NCBI GenBank assembly: GCA_040876735.1 | Contig: JBBDPC010000126.1 | Coordinates: forward strand, 10,104 to 74,103 | DNA length: 64,000 nucleotides | Reading direction: 5' to 3' | From: Natronomicrosphaera sp040876735 | GTDB lineage: Bacteria; Planctomycetota; Phycisphaerae; Phycisphaerales; Phycisphaeraceae | In this document: positions 44,785 through 53,949 of the stretch, one piece after another | How positions within the stretch are numbered: the first letter of the stretch is position 1 | How the letters are laid out: each line of letters begins with the position of its first letter | Notes under the pieces: generated by a model | Databases searched by the model: none | What the model was told of the DNA's origin: nothing | What the model saw: the letters and a program-made list of their open reading frames with translations, nothing else | Translations under genes and position numbers: made by a program

Positions 44785-46371
44785 TTAACGGTCGATCCAG
44801 GTGTCGCGCAGGGAGGTGGTGGTGGCGGTGGGGTGGACGTCGAAGTCCCAGACGTCGTCGAGGTAGCCGGTGATCTGGTCGTTGAGGTAGAGGAAGACGA
44901 CCGGGGCGTCGGTGGCGATGATGCGCTGGGCCCCGCGGTAGATGGCGGCCCGTTCGTCGCGGTCGGCGGTGCGCCGGCCCTGTTCGAGCAGGGCGTCGAG
45001 TTCAGGGTTGGCGTAGCTTTGCTGGTTGTACTGCCCTTCGGAATGGAAGGTCGGGTAGGTCCACTCGTCGGGGTCGAAGAAGCCGACCCAGCCGACGACG
45101 GTCATCTCGAACTCGCGGTTGTTCAGCCGGCTGAAGAAGGTGGTCGACTCGATGCCGCGCACGGTCACATTGATGTTCAACGGCCGAAGCATGTTGGCCA
45201 CCACCTCCGCCGCGCGCAGTTGCGGCTGATTGTCGGTGTTGACGATCAGTTCGGCGTCGAAACCGTCAGGATGGCCGGCCTCGGCGAGCAGTTGCCGGGC
45301 GCGCTCGATGTCGGGCGCGGGGTAGAGCGCTTCGTCGAGGTGGGCCCAGTGGTGCGGGGGAAGGTGGCCGCCGGTGAGCGGCTCGGCATAGCCGTAGCGG
45401 GCGGCACGGTTGAGCGCGTCGCGGTCGACCGCATGCGCGATCGCCTGCCGCACGCGCACGTCGTCCAGCGGCGCGTGTTCGAGATTGAGCCCGATGTATT
45501 CCCAGTATGTGCCGGGCGTCGATTCAAGGACGACATGCTCCAGGTCCCGGACGCGGGCGAGCTGCTGCGTGGGCACGTCGAGCACGATGTCGACTTCCCG
45601 GTTCGCCAGCGCGATCATCCGGCTGGGTTCTTCGGGAATCGGACGATAGACGATGCGGTCCAGTCGGGGCAGGCCGTCGACGTAATAGTCCGGGTCAGCT
45701 TCGAGCACCGCCTGTTGGTCGCGCTGCCATTCGACAAGGCGGAACGGCCCCGAGCCCGCGTCGGCGCGCCCCAGTTCACCGTCGTTCTGTTCAACGATCT
45801 CGCGATCGACAATGGCGTACATCGGATGCGCGAGGTAGTTCAACCAGGGCGTCATCGGCTCGGCGAAGCGCATCTCCAGCGTGTGGGTGTCAACGACCTC
45901 AATGGCTTCAAGGTCGGCCATCGGCTCGTGGCGAAGCTTGCGTGACTGGATGCGTTCGAGCGAGTACTTCACGTCCTCGGCGGTGACGTTGCGGCCGGTG
46001 ACGTGGAAGCGGGCGTCGGGGCGGATGGTGAGCCGGTAGACGCGGTGGTCGTCGGAGACTTCGTGATCGGCGAGCAGGTCGGGCTCGATCTCGCCGAACG
46101 TTTCGCTGTAGCGCATGAGCGTGCTGTACATGTTTTCGATCAACCGCATCGAGCCGGCGTCGGTGGCGCTGTGGGGGTCGAGCGTGCTGCCGTCGGCCTG
46201 GATGGCGATGGTGAGCGTGCCGCCGCTGCGAATGTCGTCGGGGCGCTGGGCCTCGCGGGCGGCGGCGTCGTGTTCGATCTCGACGTGCTCGACGCCACCG
46301 TCACGGCAAGCGGGCAGCAGCAGGGCGAGGATGAGCAGCAGCAGGGGGGTGTGACGTTTCATGACATTCAT
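44785..46371 (-). CDS. Oligopeptide-type ABC transporter substrate-binding lipoprotein
   Basis: A family 5 solute-binding protein (DppA/OppA-like), 528 residues. The lipobox LLPAC puts the lipidated Cys at residue 22, so the protein is anchored outside the inner membrane. Typical family segments are GGTLTIAIQADGSTLDP (about 50), LIENMYSTLMRY, NVTAEDVKYSLER and DDVRVRQAIAHAVDRDAL (about 310). It lies 52 bp after the M42 peptidase of the NAGGN cluster. The matching Dpp-type permeases start at 52001 on the other strand; no ATPase is in the window. The ligand could be a dipeptide, including a Gln-Gln type, which is inference. Confidence 0.88.
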   Translation of the reverse strand: MNVMKRHTPLLLLILALLLPACRDGGVEHVEIEHDAAAREAQRPDDIRSGGTLTIAIQADGSTLDPHSATDAGSMRLIENMYSTLMRYSETFGEIEPDLLADHEVSDDHRVYRLTIRPDARFHVTGRNVTAEDVKYSLERIQSRKLRHEPMADLEAIEVVDTHTLEMRFAEPMTPWLNYLAHPMYAIVDREIVEQNDGELGRADAGSGPFRLVEWQRDQQAVLEADPDYYVDGLPRLDRIVYRPIPEEPSRMIALANREVDIVLDVPTQQLARVRDLEHVVLESTPGTYWEYIGLNLEHAPLDDVRVRQAIAHAVDRDALNRAARYGYAEPLTGGHLPPHHWAHLDEALYPAPDIERARQLLAEAGHPDGFDAELIVNTDNQPQLRAAEVVANMLRPLNINVTVRGIESTTFFSRLNNREFEMTVVGWVGFFDPDEWTYPTFHSEGQYNQQSYANPELDALLEQGRRTADRDERAAIYRGAQRIIATDAPVVFLYLNDQITGYLDDVWDFDVHPTATTTSLRDTWIDR

Positions 46372-46423
46372 CAGGTCGCGTGTTGAGATCTCAATTTAGC
46401 CGCGCAGCGCACTCCCACCACAA

Positions 46424-47614
46424 TCATTCGTGCTGTTTCTCCGGCACGGGCGGGGCCTCGGTCGGCTGGTCGGGGAAGCCCTTGAGCGGGCCGAGCTCCA
46501 TGCGGTCGCGTTCGACGGCGGCGGGGCTTTGCATGTAGAGGCTGATCAGGTCGGTGAGCGCGTGCAGCGAGTCCAGGTGCGTGCGTTCGTAGCCGTGCGA
46601 CGCGTCGACGCCGAAGCAGATCAGCCCGGTGCGGATGTCGTTGCCCGCTTCCACGGCGGAGGCGGCGTCGCAGCGGTAGAACTTGAACACGTCGCGCCCG
46701 TGGGGGATCTCGTTCTCCCGGCAAAGGCGCAGCAGCTTGCGGGTCAGGTGGTAGTCGAACGGGCCGGAGCTGTCCTTCATGGCGATGGTGACGTTGTGCT
46801 CGGTCGAGCTTTGCCCCGGCGCGGGGGTGGCGTTGTCGATGCTGACCATCTCGGCCACGTCGCGGTGCAGCACGGCCGAGGCCCCGGAGCCGACTTCCTC
46901 AAAGATGGTGAACAGCAGGTGGCAGTCGATGGGCAGCTCGATGCCCGCTTCCATCAGCGCCTTGCTCGCGGTGAGCAGGCAGGCGACGCCCGCCTTGTTG
47001 TCGAGGTGGCGGGAGACGATGAAGCCGTTGTCGGTGACCTCCGGCTGCGGGTCGATGGCCACGAAATCGCCCACGCCGATGCCCAGCTTCATCACGTCCT
47101 CGACGTTGAACACGTGCTCGTCGAGGCGCAGCTCGAGGTTTTCCCACGTGACCGGCTGGGTGTCGATGAGTTTGTCATAGACGTGGCCGGAGGCTTTGTC
47201 GGGCAGGATCGTGCCGCGGTGGTTGCCGTCGTCGGTGAAGACGGTGACGCGGGCGCCCTCGGCGAACCGGCTGGACCAGGTGCCGATGGGCACGACATGG
47301 AGCCGGCCGTTGGGCTTGATGTGCTTGACCATCGCGCCGAGCGTGTCGAGGTGGGCGACCATCGCGCGGTTGGGCTTGCGTCGCCGACCGGGCACGGTGG
47401 CGCGGATCGCCCCGCGGCGGGTGAGTTCGAAGTCCAGGCCCAGCCGTTGCAGTTCCTCGCCCACGAAGTGGACGACGCTGTCGGTGTAGCCCGAGGGGCT
47501 GGGGATGGCCAGCAGCTTCAGCAGCGTGCTGACGAGATAGCCCTGGTCCACGGGCATCTTGCGGAGGGCGGCCGGCTGGCTGGGCGAGTGCGTGGTGGCT
47601 GAGTTCATAGGCAT
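46424..47614 (-). CDS. M42 family aminopeptidase of the NAGGN osmolyte cluster
   Basis: A cobalt/zinc M42 peptidase of 396 residues, of the subtype found beside N-acetylglutaminylglutamine amide genes. Metal ligands are His88/Asp90 (VAHLDTLGAM), Asp in RHLDNKAGVA at about 198, the Glu pair in FEEVGSG at about 232, Asp in SIDNATP and His in DASHGYERTH. It follows the synthetase gene by 32 bp. Its task in the pathway is not established; turnover of the dipeptide osmolyte is likely. The start at 47614 gives a slightly long N-terminus; a second ATG 6 nt downstream is possible. Confidence 0.88.
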   Translation of the reverse strand: MPMNSATTHSPSQPAALRKMPVDQGYLVSTLLKLLAIPSPSGYTDSVVHFVGEELQRLGLDFELTRRGAIRATVPGRRRKPNRAMVAHLDTLGAMVKHIKPNGRLHVVPIGTWSSRFAEGARVTVFTDDGNHRGTILPDKASGHVYDKLIDTQPVTWENLELRLDEHVFNVEDVMKLGIGVGDFVAIDPQPEVTDNGFIVSRHLDNKAGVACLLTASKALMEAGIELPIDCHLLFTIFEEVGSGASAVLHRDVAEMVSIDNATPAPGQSSTEHNVTIAMKDSSGPFDYHLTRKLLRLCRENEIPHGRDVFKFYRCDAASAVEAGNDIRTGLICFGVDASHGYERTHLDSLHALTDLISLYMQSPAAVERDRMELGPLKGFPDQPTEAPPVPEKQHE

Positions 47615-47646
47615 GGGCGGCAGAGGTTGGCGGGCAGCGGTCGGCG

Positions 47647-49392
47647 TCAGTGCGGGACCGTCTGGGGGAACAGGAAGTCGATGAATTTCTCCGCGGTCGG
47701 CTGCGGCTCGTGGTTGGCGAGCCCGGGGCGTTCGTTGGCTTCTATCAGATGGTACTCGGGACCGCCGACGTCGGGCACCATCAAATCCAGCCCCACCACG
47801 GGAATCTCCAGCGCCTGCGCCGCGTCGATCGACGCGCGAACCAGTTCCGGGTGCAGTTGCCGGGTGACATCGTGGATCGTGCCGCCGGTGTGCAGGTTGG
47901 CGGTCTTGCGGACGCGGATTGACTCGCCCAGCGGCAGCGTGTCGTCCATCTCGTGGCCCGCCGCCTTGACGCAGCGCCGGGTTTCGTTGTCCAGCGGCAC
48001 CTTGCTTTCACCGCCGGTGGCGGCGGCGCGGCGGCGGTTGTACTTGTCGATCAGCTTCTTGATGCTGTGCTGGCCCGTGCCGGTGATCACCGGCGGCTTG
48101 CGCACCGCGGCGGCGACGACGGCGCCGTCGATCACGATCACGCGCAGGTCTTCGCCTTCGACGAACTGTTCGAGGATGACGTCTTCGCAGACGTTGTGCG
48201 CGGCTTCGACGGCCTTGTCCACGTCGTCGGCGGTGGTGAGGTCGACGCTGATGCCCGCCCCCTGCTCGCCCCGCGCGGGCTTGACGACGACGTGGCCGTA
48301 CTGTTCGAGAAACTGGTGGTTCGCCTTGTCCGTATCGGCCGGCTGATTGGCGGGCACCTTGAGCCCCGAGCTGCGCAGCAGCCGTTGCGTGACGCGCTTG
48401 TCGTCGCAGCGGCTCATGGCGATGGCGGTGGTCAGCTCGGTCAGCGACTCGCGGCAGGTGACGGTCCGGCCGCCGAGATGGAGGCGGAAGTAGGCGGCGT
48501 CGGCGTCGAGGATCTCCACGGTGATGCCCCGCCGGCGGGCCTCGTCGATGATGATCCGCGCGTAGGGGTTCATCTCCTTCTCAGGCTTGGGCGGCGTGAA
48601 CAGCGGCTCGTTGATCGGGTTCTTGTGCTTGACGCAGAACACCGGCACGCGCTTGAAGCCGAGCTTCTCATACAGCGCGATCGCCTGCGTGTTGTTGTGC
48701 ATCACCGAGAGGTCGACATACCCCCGGCCGCGCGTGAAGTAATGCTCGGCGAGGTGGCGGACCAGCCATTCGCCGACGCCGGGCACCTGCGTCTGCGAGT
48801 CGACGGCGAGACACCAGAGGCTCGCGCCTTTTTCGGGATCGTTGAACGCTTCGACGTGGTCCACGCCGGTGACCGTGCCGACGACTTGGCCCGTCTCCTC
48901 CGACTCGGCGATGAGGTAGGTGCGCAGGCGGGAGGCGTTCTTGTCGAGCATGAAGTCGGGGTCGCAGGTGACCATGTGCCAGGAGGCGTAGATGCGGTTG
49001 ACCGCCTCGGCGTCCTTGCGCGTGCGGATGCGGCGGATGACGAAGCCCCGCGGCAGCCGGCTGCTCGGGCGGTAGTTGTGGTTGAGGATGCGGTAGGTGT
49101 GCGAGGGGTCCATGAACAGCCGGTGCGGCGCCATCGAGAGCACGACGTGCGGGTCGCGCAGGTAGAAGCCGATGTCCCGCTTGCCCTTGGACTCTTCGCA
49201 AAGCGTCTGCACGATCTTCTCGTTGGACTCGAACGTGTGGGCGAAGATCAGCCGGCCCCAGCCCATGTCGACCCAGGCGTCGGCGGTCATCTGCTTCGCG
49301 TCCGGCGCGGTGGGTTTCTGCCAGTTGCGCAGCGAGGGCCCGCTGACCTGTTCCAGTCGGTGTCCGCCGTCGTGTGGATGTCGGCGTGCCAT
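47647..49392 (-). CDS. ngg: N-acetylglutaminylglutamine synthetase (GNAT plus ATP-grasp)
   Basis: A 581-residue two-domain enzyme that makes the N-acetylated Gln-Gln dipeptide core of the osmolyte NAGGN. An N-terminal GNAT acetyltransferase region (about 115-270) shows PGVGEWLVRHLAEHYFTRGRGY and NNTQAIALYEKLGF. A C-terminal ATP-grasp region (about 330-575) shows VVVKPARGEQGAGISVDL, EQFVEGEDLRVIVIDGAVVA and LMVPDVGGPEYHLIEANERPG. The same fusion occurs in proteobacterial NAGGN producers. It lies 78 bp after the amidotransferase gene. Expression is usually induced by osmotic stress in known producers. Confidence 0.9.
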   Translation of the reverse strand: MARRHPHDGGHRLEQVSGPSLRNWQKPTAPDAKQMTADAWVDMGWGRLIFAHTFESNEKIVQTLCEESKGKRDIGFYLRDPHVVLSMAPHRLFMDPSHTYRILNHNYRPSSRLPRGFVIRRIRTRKDAEAVNRIYASWHMVTCDPDFMLDKNASRLRTYLIAESEETGQVVGTVTGVDHVEAFNDPEKGASLWCLAVDSQTQVPGVGEWLVRHLAEHYFTRGRGYVDLSVMHNNTQAIALYEKLGFKRVPVFCVKHKNPINEPLFTPPKPEKEMNPYARIIIDEARRRGITVEILDADAAYFRLHLGGRTVTCRESLTELTTAIAMSRCDDKRVTQRLLRSSGLKVPANQPADTDKANHQFLEQYGHVVVKPARGEQGAGISVDLTTADDVDKAVEAAHNVCEDVILEQFVEGEDLRVIVIDGAVVAAAVRKPPVITGTGQHSIKKLIDKYNRRRAAATGGESKVPLDNETRRCVKAAGHEMDDTLPLGESIRVRKTANLHTGGTIHDVTRQLHPELVRASIDAAQALEIPVVGLDLMVPDVGGPEYHLIEANERPGLANHEPQPTAEKFIDFLFPQTVPH

Positions 49393-49470
49393 GGTGAGTC
49401 AACCCTTGTTGAGGGGACGGGGTTCAGCGATTGGGGATCGGGGTGAAAGCAAACGTCCCGCTCCCCGCTC

Positions 49471-51249
49471 TCAGATTCCCTGCTTCTGCAACCAGTACTC
49501 CAGCAGCGTCACCTGCCACAGCTTCGAGCCGCGCAGCCGGGTGATGTGCGACTCCGGATCGTCCAGGAGCATGTTCACATAATCGTCGTCGAACACGTTG
49601 CGATCGCGCGCCGCCGGCTGATTAAGGATGTCGCGTACGCGCTCCAGGTAAGGCCCGCGCAGATACTTTAGCGCCGGCACGGGGAAATAGCCCTTGGGGC
49701 GATCAATCACTTCCCACGGGATCACGTCGCGGGCGGTTTCCTTGAGGATGTACTTCCCGCCATCTTTCACCTTCAGCTCTGCCGGAATGCGCGACGCGAA
49801 CTCGACCAGCTCGTGATCGAGGAACGGCACCCGCGCCTCCAGGCCCCACGCCATCGTCATGTTGTCCACCCGCTTGACCGGGTCGTCCACGAGCATGATC
49901 GACGTGTCGATGCGCAGCGCCTTGTCGATCGGCTTGTCCGCGCCGGGCTGGGCGAAGTGCTTCTCGACGAACGCCCGGCTGTAGTCTTCGCCATACATGC
50001 TCGGATGCACCGCTTCCTTGAACTCCGTGTGGTCGCGGTCGAACAGGGCGTTGGCGTAGGCCTCGGCGGGGTCGTCGCCCTTGTATTTCATCATGGGCGG
50101 GTACCAGTGGTAGCCGGCGAAAATCTCGTCCGCTCCCTGGCCCGACTGCACGACCTTCACATGCTTGGAGACCTGCTCGGACAGCAGGTAGAAGCCGATC
50201 GCGTCGTGGCTGACCATCGGCTCGCTCATCGCGGCGACGCAGGCGTCCATGTTGTTCAGCGTGCCCTCGGCATCGACGCGGATCTTGTGATGCCGGGTCT
50301 CGAACCGCTCGGCCACGAGGTCGGAATACTTGAACTCGTCACCTTCCTCCTCGTCCACGCTTTCAAAGCCGATGGAGAACGTCTCGATGTGCTCCTGCCC
50401 ATGCTTGTGCAGCAGGCCCACCACCAGCGACGAGTCCAGCCCGCCCGACAGCAGCACGCCCACCGGCACGTCGGCGATCATCCGCCGGTCCACGGCCTGG
50501 CCCAGCTCGTGCAGCAGACGCTGCTTCCAGTCTTCCTTGCTGTATTTGCGCTCTTCCGCGTCGGGGTTGAAGTCGGGCGTCCAGTAGCGGCGCTGCGTCC
50601 GGCTGCCGTCGGGCTCGACCATCATCGTCGTTGCCGGCGGGAGCTTGCGTACGCCCTTGAGAATGGTGTACGGCGCGGGCACCACGGCGTGGAAGGTCAT
50701 GTAGTGATGCAGGGCGACCGGGTCGATGCTCGTGTCCACGCCGCCGGGCGCGATCAGGGCGGGCAGCGAGGAGGCGAAGCGGAAGTTGCTGGCGTTGCGC
50801 GTGTAGTAGAGCGGCTTGATGCCCAGGCGGTCGCGGGCGAGGAAGACCCGGCCCGAGTTGCGCTCGGCGACGGCGAAGGCGAACATGCCGTTGAACCGTT
50901 CGACGCAGTTTTCGCCCCAGGCGTGGTAGGCCTTGAGGATCACTTCCGTGTCGGACTTGGAGAAGAACTGGTAGCCCTTGCTTTCCAGTTGTTTTCGCAG
51001 GTCGGGGTAGTTGTAGATGCAGCCGTTGAAGACCAGCGCCAGGCCGAGCTGGCTGTCGATCATCGGTTGGCCGGCGGCATCGGAGAGGTCGATGATTTTG
51101 AGTCGGCGATGCCCTAGGGCCGTGCCCTGCTGGAGGTAGAGTCCGCCGGAGTCGGGGCCGCGCCGATGCATGCGATCAGACATGGCGGCAAGGGTCGCCG
51201 CGGAGGCGGCGTTGCCATTGTTGGAAAGCTCACCACAGATACCACACAC
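49471..51249 (-). CDS. asnO: N-acetylglutaminylglutamine amidotransferase (asparagine-synthetase-like)
   Basis: A glutamine-dependent amidotransferase of 592 residues that amidates the C-terminus of N-acetylglutaminylglutamine. The N-terminal nucleophile hydrolase begins with Cys2 in MCGICGELSN, which fixes the GTG start at 51249. The synthetase domain contains the pyrophosphatase loop SGGLDSS near residue 265, then DEIFAGYHWYPP and FLDHELVEFASRIP. AAAGGA is 11 nt upstream. It is the first gene of the cluster amidotransferase-synthetase-M42-lipoprotein. General asparagine synthetase is possible from sequence alone; the two neighbours make the NAGGN role much more likely. Confidence 0.9.
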   Translation of the reverse strand: MCGICGELSNNGNAASAATLAAMSDRMHRRGPDSGGLYLQQGTALGHRRLKIIDLSDAAGQPMIDSQLGLALVFNGCIYNYPDLRKQLESKGYQFFSKSDTEVILKAYHAWGENCVERFNGMFAFAVAERNSGRVFLARDRLGIKPLYYTRNASNFRFASSLPALIAPGGVDTSIDPVALHHYMTFHAVVPAPYTILKGVRKLPPATTMMVEPDGSRTQRRYWTPDFNPDAEERKYSKEDWKQRLLHELGQAVDRRMIADVPVGVLLSGGLDSSLVVGLLHKHGQEHIETFSIGFESVDEEEGDEFKYSDLVAERFETRHHKIRVDAEGTLNNMDACVAAMSEPMVSHDAIGFYLLSEQVSKHVKVVQSGQGADEIFAGYHWYPPMMKYKGDDPAEAYANALFDRDHTEFKEAVHPSMYGEDYSRAFVEKHFAQPGADKPIDKALRIDTSIMLVDDPVKRVDNMTMAWGLEARVPFLDHELVEFASRIPAELKVKDGGKYILKETARDVIPWEVIDRPKGYFPVPALKYLRGPYLERVRDILNQPAARDRNVFDDDYVNMLLDDPESHITRLRGSKLWQVTLLEYWLQKQGI

Positions 51250-51800
51250 GAGGGGGTCTGTCCTTTCTCGAAACGCCCGGCCCGTTCAGCGTGGGCTTGC
51301 ATCGGGCTGGCTGTGAAACGTCAAGCACGGCTGTGGGCGAACTTCGCCGCCAGCCGTCGGAGTCGGTCCGGGGTTGCCGGACGTCGTTGGGTTTTTTGTT
51401 TCGGTTGCGTGTTCGCGATGCGTGACACGGGGGCCTGTCCTCGCCCCCACCGGCCATCTGGTTCGTGTCGATCTCCAGCTTCCGGAACGCCCTCGCCTCG
51501 GCGCCCGCGAGCCCCTCCGGCGCTCCCCGGTGCCTGGAATGCTTCCCATACAATAACACGCATGTTCGCACGCACAGCAGGCAGATTTGCGACGCCAGGC
51601 TCAGGATCGGCCGGCTTGGATACGAAGGTCATTGTAGGCGCGGCATCGAGTCGCATCAAATCGTAAGCTCCGTGCCAATCGTGGTTTTGTGCATGGCGGC
51701 GACCTCCGTTCCCGGGGCGTCCCGCTTCTGGAAGGTACGGTACACGCCTCCTCGGTGATCTTCTCGTCCGTAGGGTCGTGGTGTTCTTTGCTTTTATGGT

Positions 51801-51829
51801 GGGGGGGGGGGGGGGGGGGNNNNNNNNNN
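51801..51829. other. Nineteen G followed by ten N: scaffold gap
   Basis: Positions 51801-51819 are all G and 51820-51829 are N. This reads as a join between two assembled pieces with a poly-G sequencing artefact at the end. Distances across this spacer, and even the adjacency of the NAGGN operon and the permeases, depend on the scaffold being right. Confidence 0.9.
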
Positions 51830-51830
51830 C

Positions 51831-51864
51831 GTCTCGCCCGCCAAGGGGGGAAGGCGGGCGAGAC
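51831..51864. repeat. Family 3 hairpin beside the scaffold gap
   Basis: GTCTCGCCCGCC (51831-51842) pairs perfectly with GGCGGGCGAGAC (51853-51864) around a 10-nt purine loop. The right arm and the following GCCCGCCCCACTT match the insertion in astB. Confidence 0.8.
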
Positions 51865-52000
51865 GCCCGCCCCACTTTGAAAGTATCCCATGACCGTTGA
51901 TGGCGCCTGATCTGACAATTACGTTCACGTCGTTACGATGGCCTTCGCCGTGCAGGCCCCGCAGAGCGCTGCACTGCGCGGCTAAAGTGGAATCGACGTC

Positions 52001-52945
52001 ATGCTCGCCTTTGCCCTTCGCAAGTTCGCCTTCTCGCTCGTGACGCTCTTCGGCGTCGCCGTGGTGCTCTTCGTCCTCGTTCGCGTCGTGCCCGGCGATC
52101 CGGCCGACGCCATCCTCGGCCAGTTCCCCACCGAATCCGAACGTCAGCGCATCCGCGAGCTCTACCGCCTCGATCAGCCGCTGCCGCTCCAGTTCACCGT
52201 CTGGTTCACCCGCGCCGTGCAGGGCGACCTCGGCTACTCCTCCTACAACCATGAGCCGGTCACTGCGAGCATCGCCGACGCCTTGCCCGTCACGCTCCAA
52301 CTCGCGCTGATGTCGCTCGCCTTCGCCGTCCTCGTCGGCATCCCGCTGGGCATCTTCGCCGCCATCCGCCAGGGCCGGTTCCTCGACTACCTCTGCAGCA
52401 GCTTCGGCGTGCTCGGCGTCTCGATCCCCAACTTCTGGCTGGGCACGATGCTCATCCTCCTCTTCGCCTTCTACCTCCGCATCATGCCTTCCGCCGGCGT
52501 GCCGCAATTCAGCGACGACCCGCTGGGCAACCTCCACGCCATGCTCATGCCCACGCTCGCGCTGGGCACCGCCGTCGCCGCGGTCATCATGCGGATGACC
52601 CGCTCGTCCCTGCTGGAAGTGCTCGGACAGGACTACGTCCGCACCGCCCGCGCCAAGGGCCTCGCGCCCCGCCGCGTCGTCACCCGCCACGCCCTGCGCA
52701 ACGCCCTGATCCCCATCCTCACCATCACCGGTATCCAGACCGGCTACCTGCTCGGCGGCTCGGTCGTCATCGAGCAGGTCTTCGGCCTACAGGGCGTCGG
52801 CTCGCTGGTGTTCAACGCCGCCACCACCCGCGACTACTTCCTGCTCCAGGCCGTCGTCCTGCTCATCGCCGCCCTGTTTATCACCATCAACCTCGCCGTC
52901 GACCTGCTCTACGGCCTCGTCGACCCGCGAATGCGAAAGGCATAA
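52001..52945 (+). CDS. Oligopeptide-type ABC transporter permease, DppB-like
   Basis: A 314-residue inner-membrane permease. Six hydrophobic segments are apparent, starting LVTLFGVAVVLFVLVRVVPGDPA, the typical DppB/OppB N-terminus. The ATPase-coupling EAA loop appears as DYVRTARAKGLAPRRVVTRHALRNALIP at about 210-237. It pairs with the DppC-like gene 23 bp downstream to form the membrane channel. The binding lipoprotein at 44785-46371 is the obvious partner on the other strand. The ribosome-binding site is weak and lies next to a spacer repeat. Confidence 0.92.
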   Translation: MLAFALRKFAFSLVTLFGVAVVLFVLVRVVPGDPADAILGQFPTESERQRIRELYRLDQPLPLQFTVWFTRAVQGDLGYSSYNHEPVTASIADALPVTLQLALMSLAFAVLVGIPLGIFAAIRQGRFLDYLCSSFGVLGVSIPNFWLGTMLILLFAFYLRIMPSAGVPQFSDDPLGNLHAMLMPTLALGTAVAAVIMRMTRSSLLEVLGQDYVRTARAKGLAPRRVVTRHALRNALIPILTITGIQTGYLLGGSVVIEQVFGLQGVGSLVFNAATTRDYFLLQAVVLLIAALFITINLAVDLLYGLVDPRMRKA

Positions 52946-52968
52946 CTGTCAGTCGGTCAATCACCATT

Positions 52969-53949
52969 TTGACTCTCGCCATCGCGGCCATCACAGCAGC
53001 ACTGACCGTGCTGGTGCTCGTGGTGGCAGTGGCGATCCCCGTTGGGCTGGTGCTACAAATTATGGCAGGAGTCGTGGCCTTGGGGCTTGCCGGCTTGCTC
53101 GGCGGTGTGGCCGTGCCACGGCTGTGGCGCAGTAACAGGGCCGCCGCAGTCGCGGGCGTGCTGCTGGCGATCGTGGTGATTCTTGCCGTTGCCGCACCCG
53201 TGATCACGCCATACGGCCCCGACGAGTCCAACTACGACGCCCTCCGCCAGCCCCCCAGCCCCGCGCACTGGCTGGGCACGGACAACCTCGGCCGCGACAT
53301 CCTCACCCGCGTCATCTACGGTGCCCGCATCTCCCTTCAGGTCGCCGGCCTCGCCGTCAGTGCCGCCTTGTTCGCCGGGGCATTGCTCGGCATCGTCGCC
53401 GGCTATTTCGGCGGCTGGCTGGACGAAGGACTGTCGCGCATTGTCGACACACTGTTCGCCTTTCCCGACATCGTGCTCGCGCTGGTCATCGTCGCCGTGC
53501 TCGGTGGCGGCGAGGGTACGCAGGCAAATCTCACGCTCGCCATCGCCGTCGTCTACACCCCCATCTTCGCCCGCATCGCCCGCGGCGCGGTGCTCGCCGT
53601 CAAGGGGCAGCCGTTCATCGAAGCCGCCCGCTCGCTGGGCCTCGGCCACACGCGCATCATCCTCCGCCACATCACGCCCAACATCCTCGCCCCGCTCACC
53701 GTGCAGGTCACGCTCTCGCTGGCGTTCGCCATCCTCGCCGAGGCGGCGCTGAGCTTCCTCGGCCTCGGCGTCGAGCAGGGCAAGCCGTCTTGGGGCCGGA
53801 TGCTCCTCCAAGGCCGCGACCTCATGCCCGACGTCTGGTGGCTGGCCGTCTTCCCCGGCATCGCCATCACCCTCACGGTCCTGAGCTTCAACGTCCTCGG
53901 CGACGGCCTGCGCGACGCCCTCGACCCCCGCCACAGCCGCTCCCGCTGA
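52969..53949 (+). CDS. Oligopeptide-type ABC transporter permease, DppC-like
   Basis: A 326-residue permease with the family PAHWLGTDNLGRDILTRVIYGAR segment at about 99-121 and the coupling loop FIEAARSLGLGHTRIILRHITPNI around 218-241. It ends SFNVLGDGLRDALDPR, the classical DppC tail. The N-terminus carries an additional hydrophobic segment before the usual first helix. The start given is a TTG with no good ribosome-binding site; internal ATG or GTG codons near 53061-53073 would remove that segment. No ATPase genes follow; DppD/F-type subunits must be encoded elsewhere. Confidence 0.88.
   Translation: MTLAIAAITAALTVLVLVVAVAIPVGLVLQIMAGVVALGLAGLLGGVAVPRLWRSNRAAAVAGVLLAIVVILAVAAPVITPYGPDESNYDALRQPPSPAHWLGTDNLGRDILTRVIYGARISLQVAGLAVSAALFAGALLGIVAGYFGGWLDEGLSRIVDTLFAFPDIVLALVIVAVLGGGEGTQANLTLAIAVVYTPIFARIARGAVLAVKGQPFIEAARSLGLGHTRIILRHITPNILAPLTVQVTLSLAFAILAEAALSFLGLGVEQGKPSWGRMLLQGRDLMPDVWWLAVFPGIAITLTVLSFNVLGDGLRDALDPRHSRSR

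Larger units (their letters stand above)
51250..52000. other. Divergent spacer between the NAGGN operon and the permeases, containing a scaffold gap
   Basis: About 750 bp without a supported gene. It holds a hairpin GTCCGG-GGTTG-CCGGAC (51366-51382) with a T6 tract about ten bases further on, a G-run followed by unknown bases (51801-51829), a family 3 hairpin (51831-51864) and a family 2 repeat (about 51963-51988) just before the permease start. Promoters for both directions must be here, but I cannot place them. ORFs that cross it run through the N stretch and are not credible. Confidence 0.6.

Noticed and set aside
49471..51249. Plain asparagine synthetase
   Set aside because: The fold is the same, but the linked GNAT/ATP-grasp synthetase and M42 peptidase identify the NAGGN-type amidotransferase.
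51794..52690. Minus-strand frame of about 298 codons crossing the N stretch
   Set aside because: It runs through unknown bases and is antisense to the DppB-like permease; the poly-Pro end is a product of the G-run.
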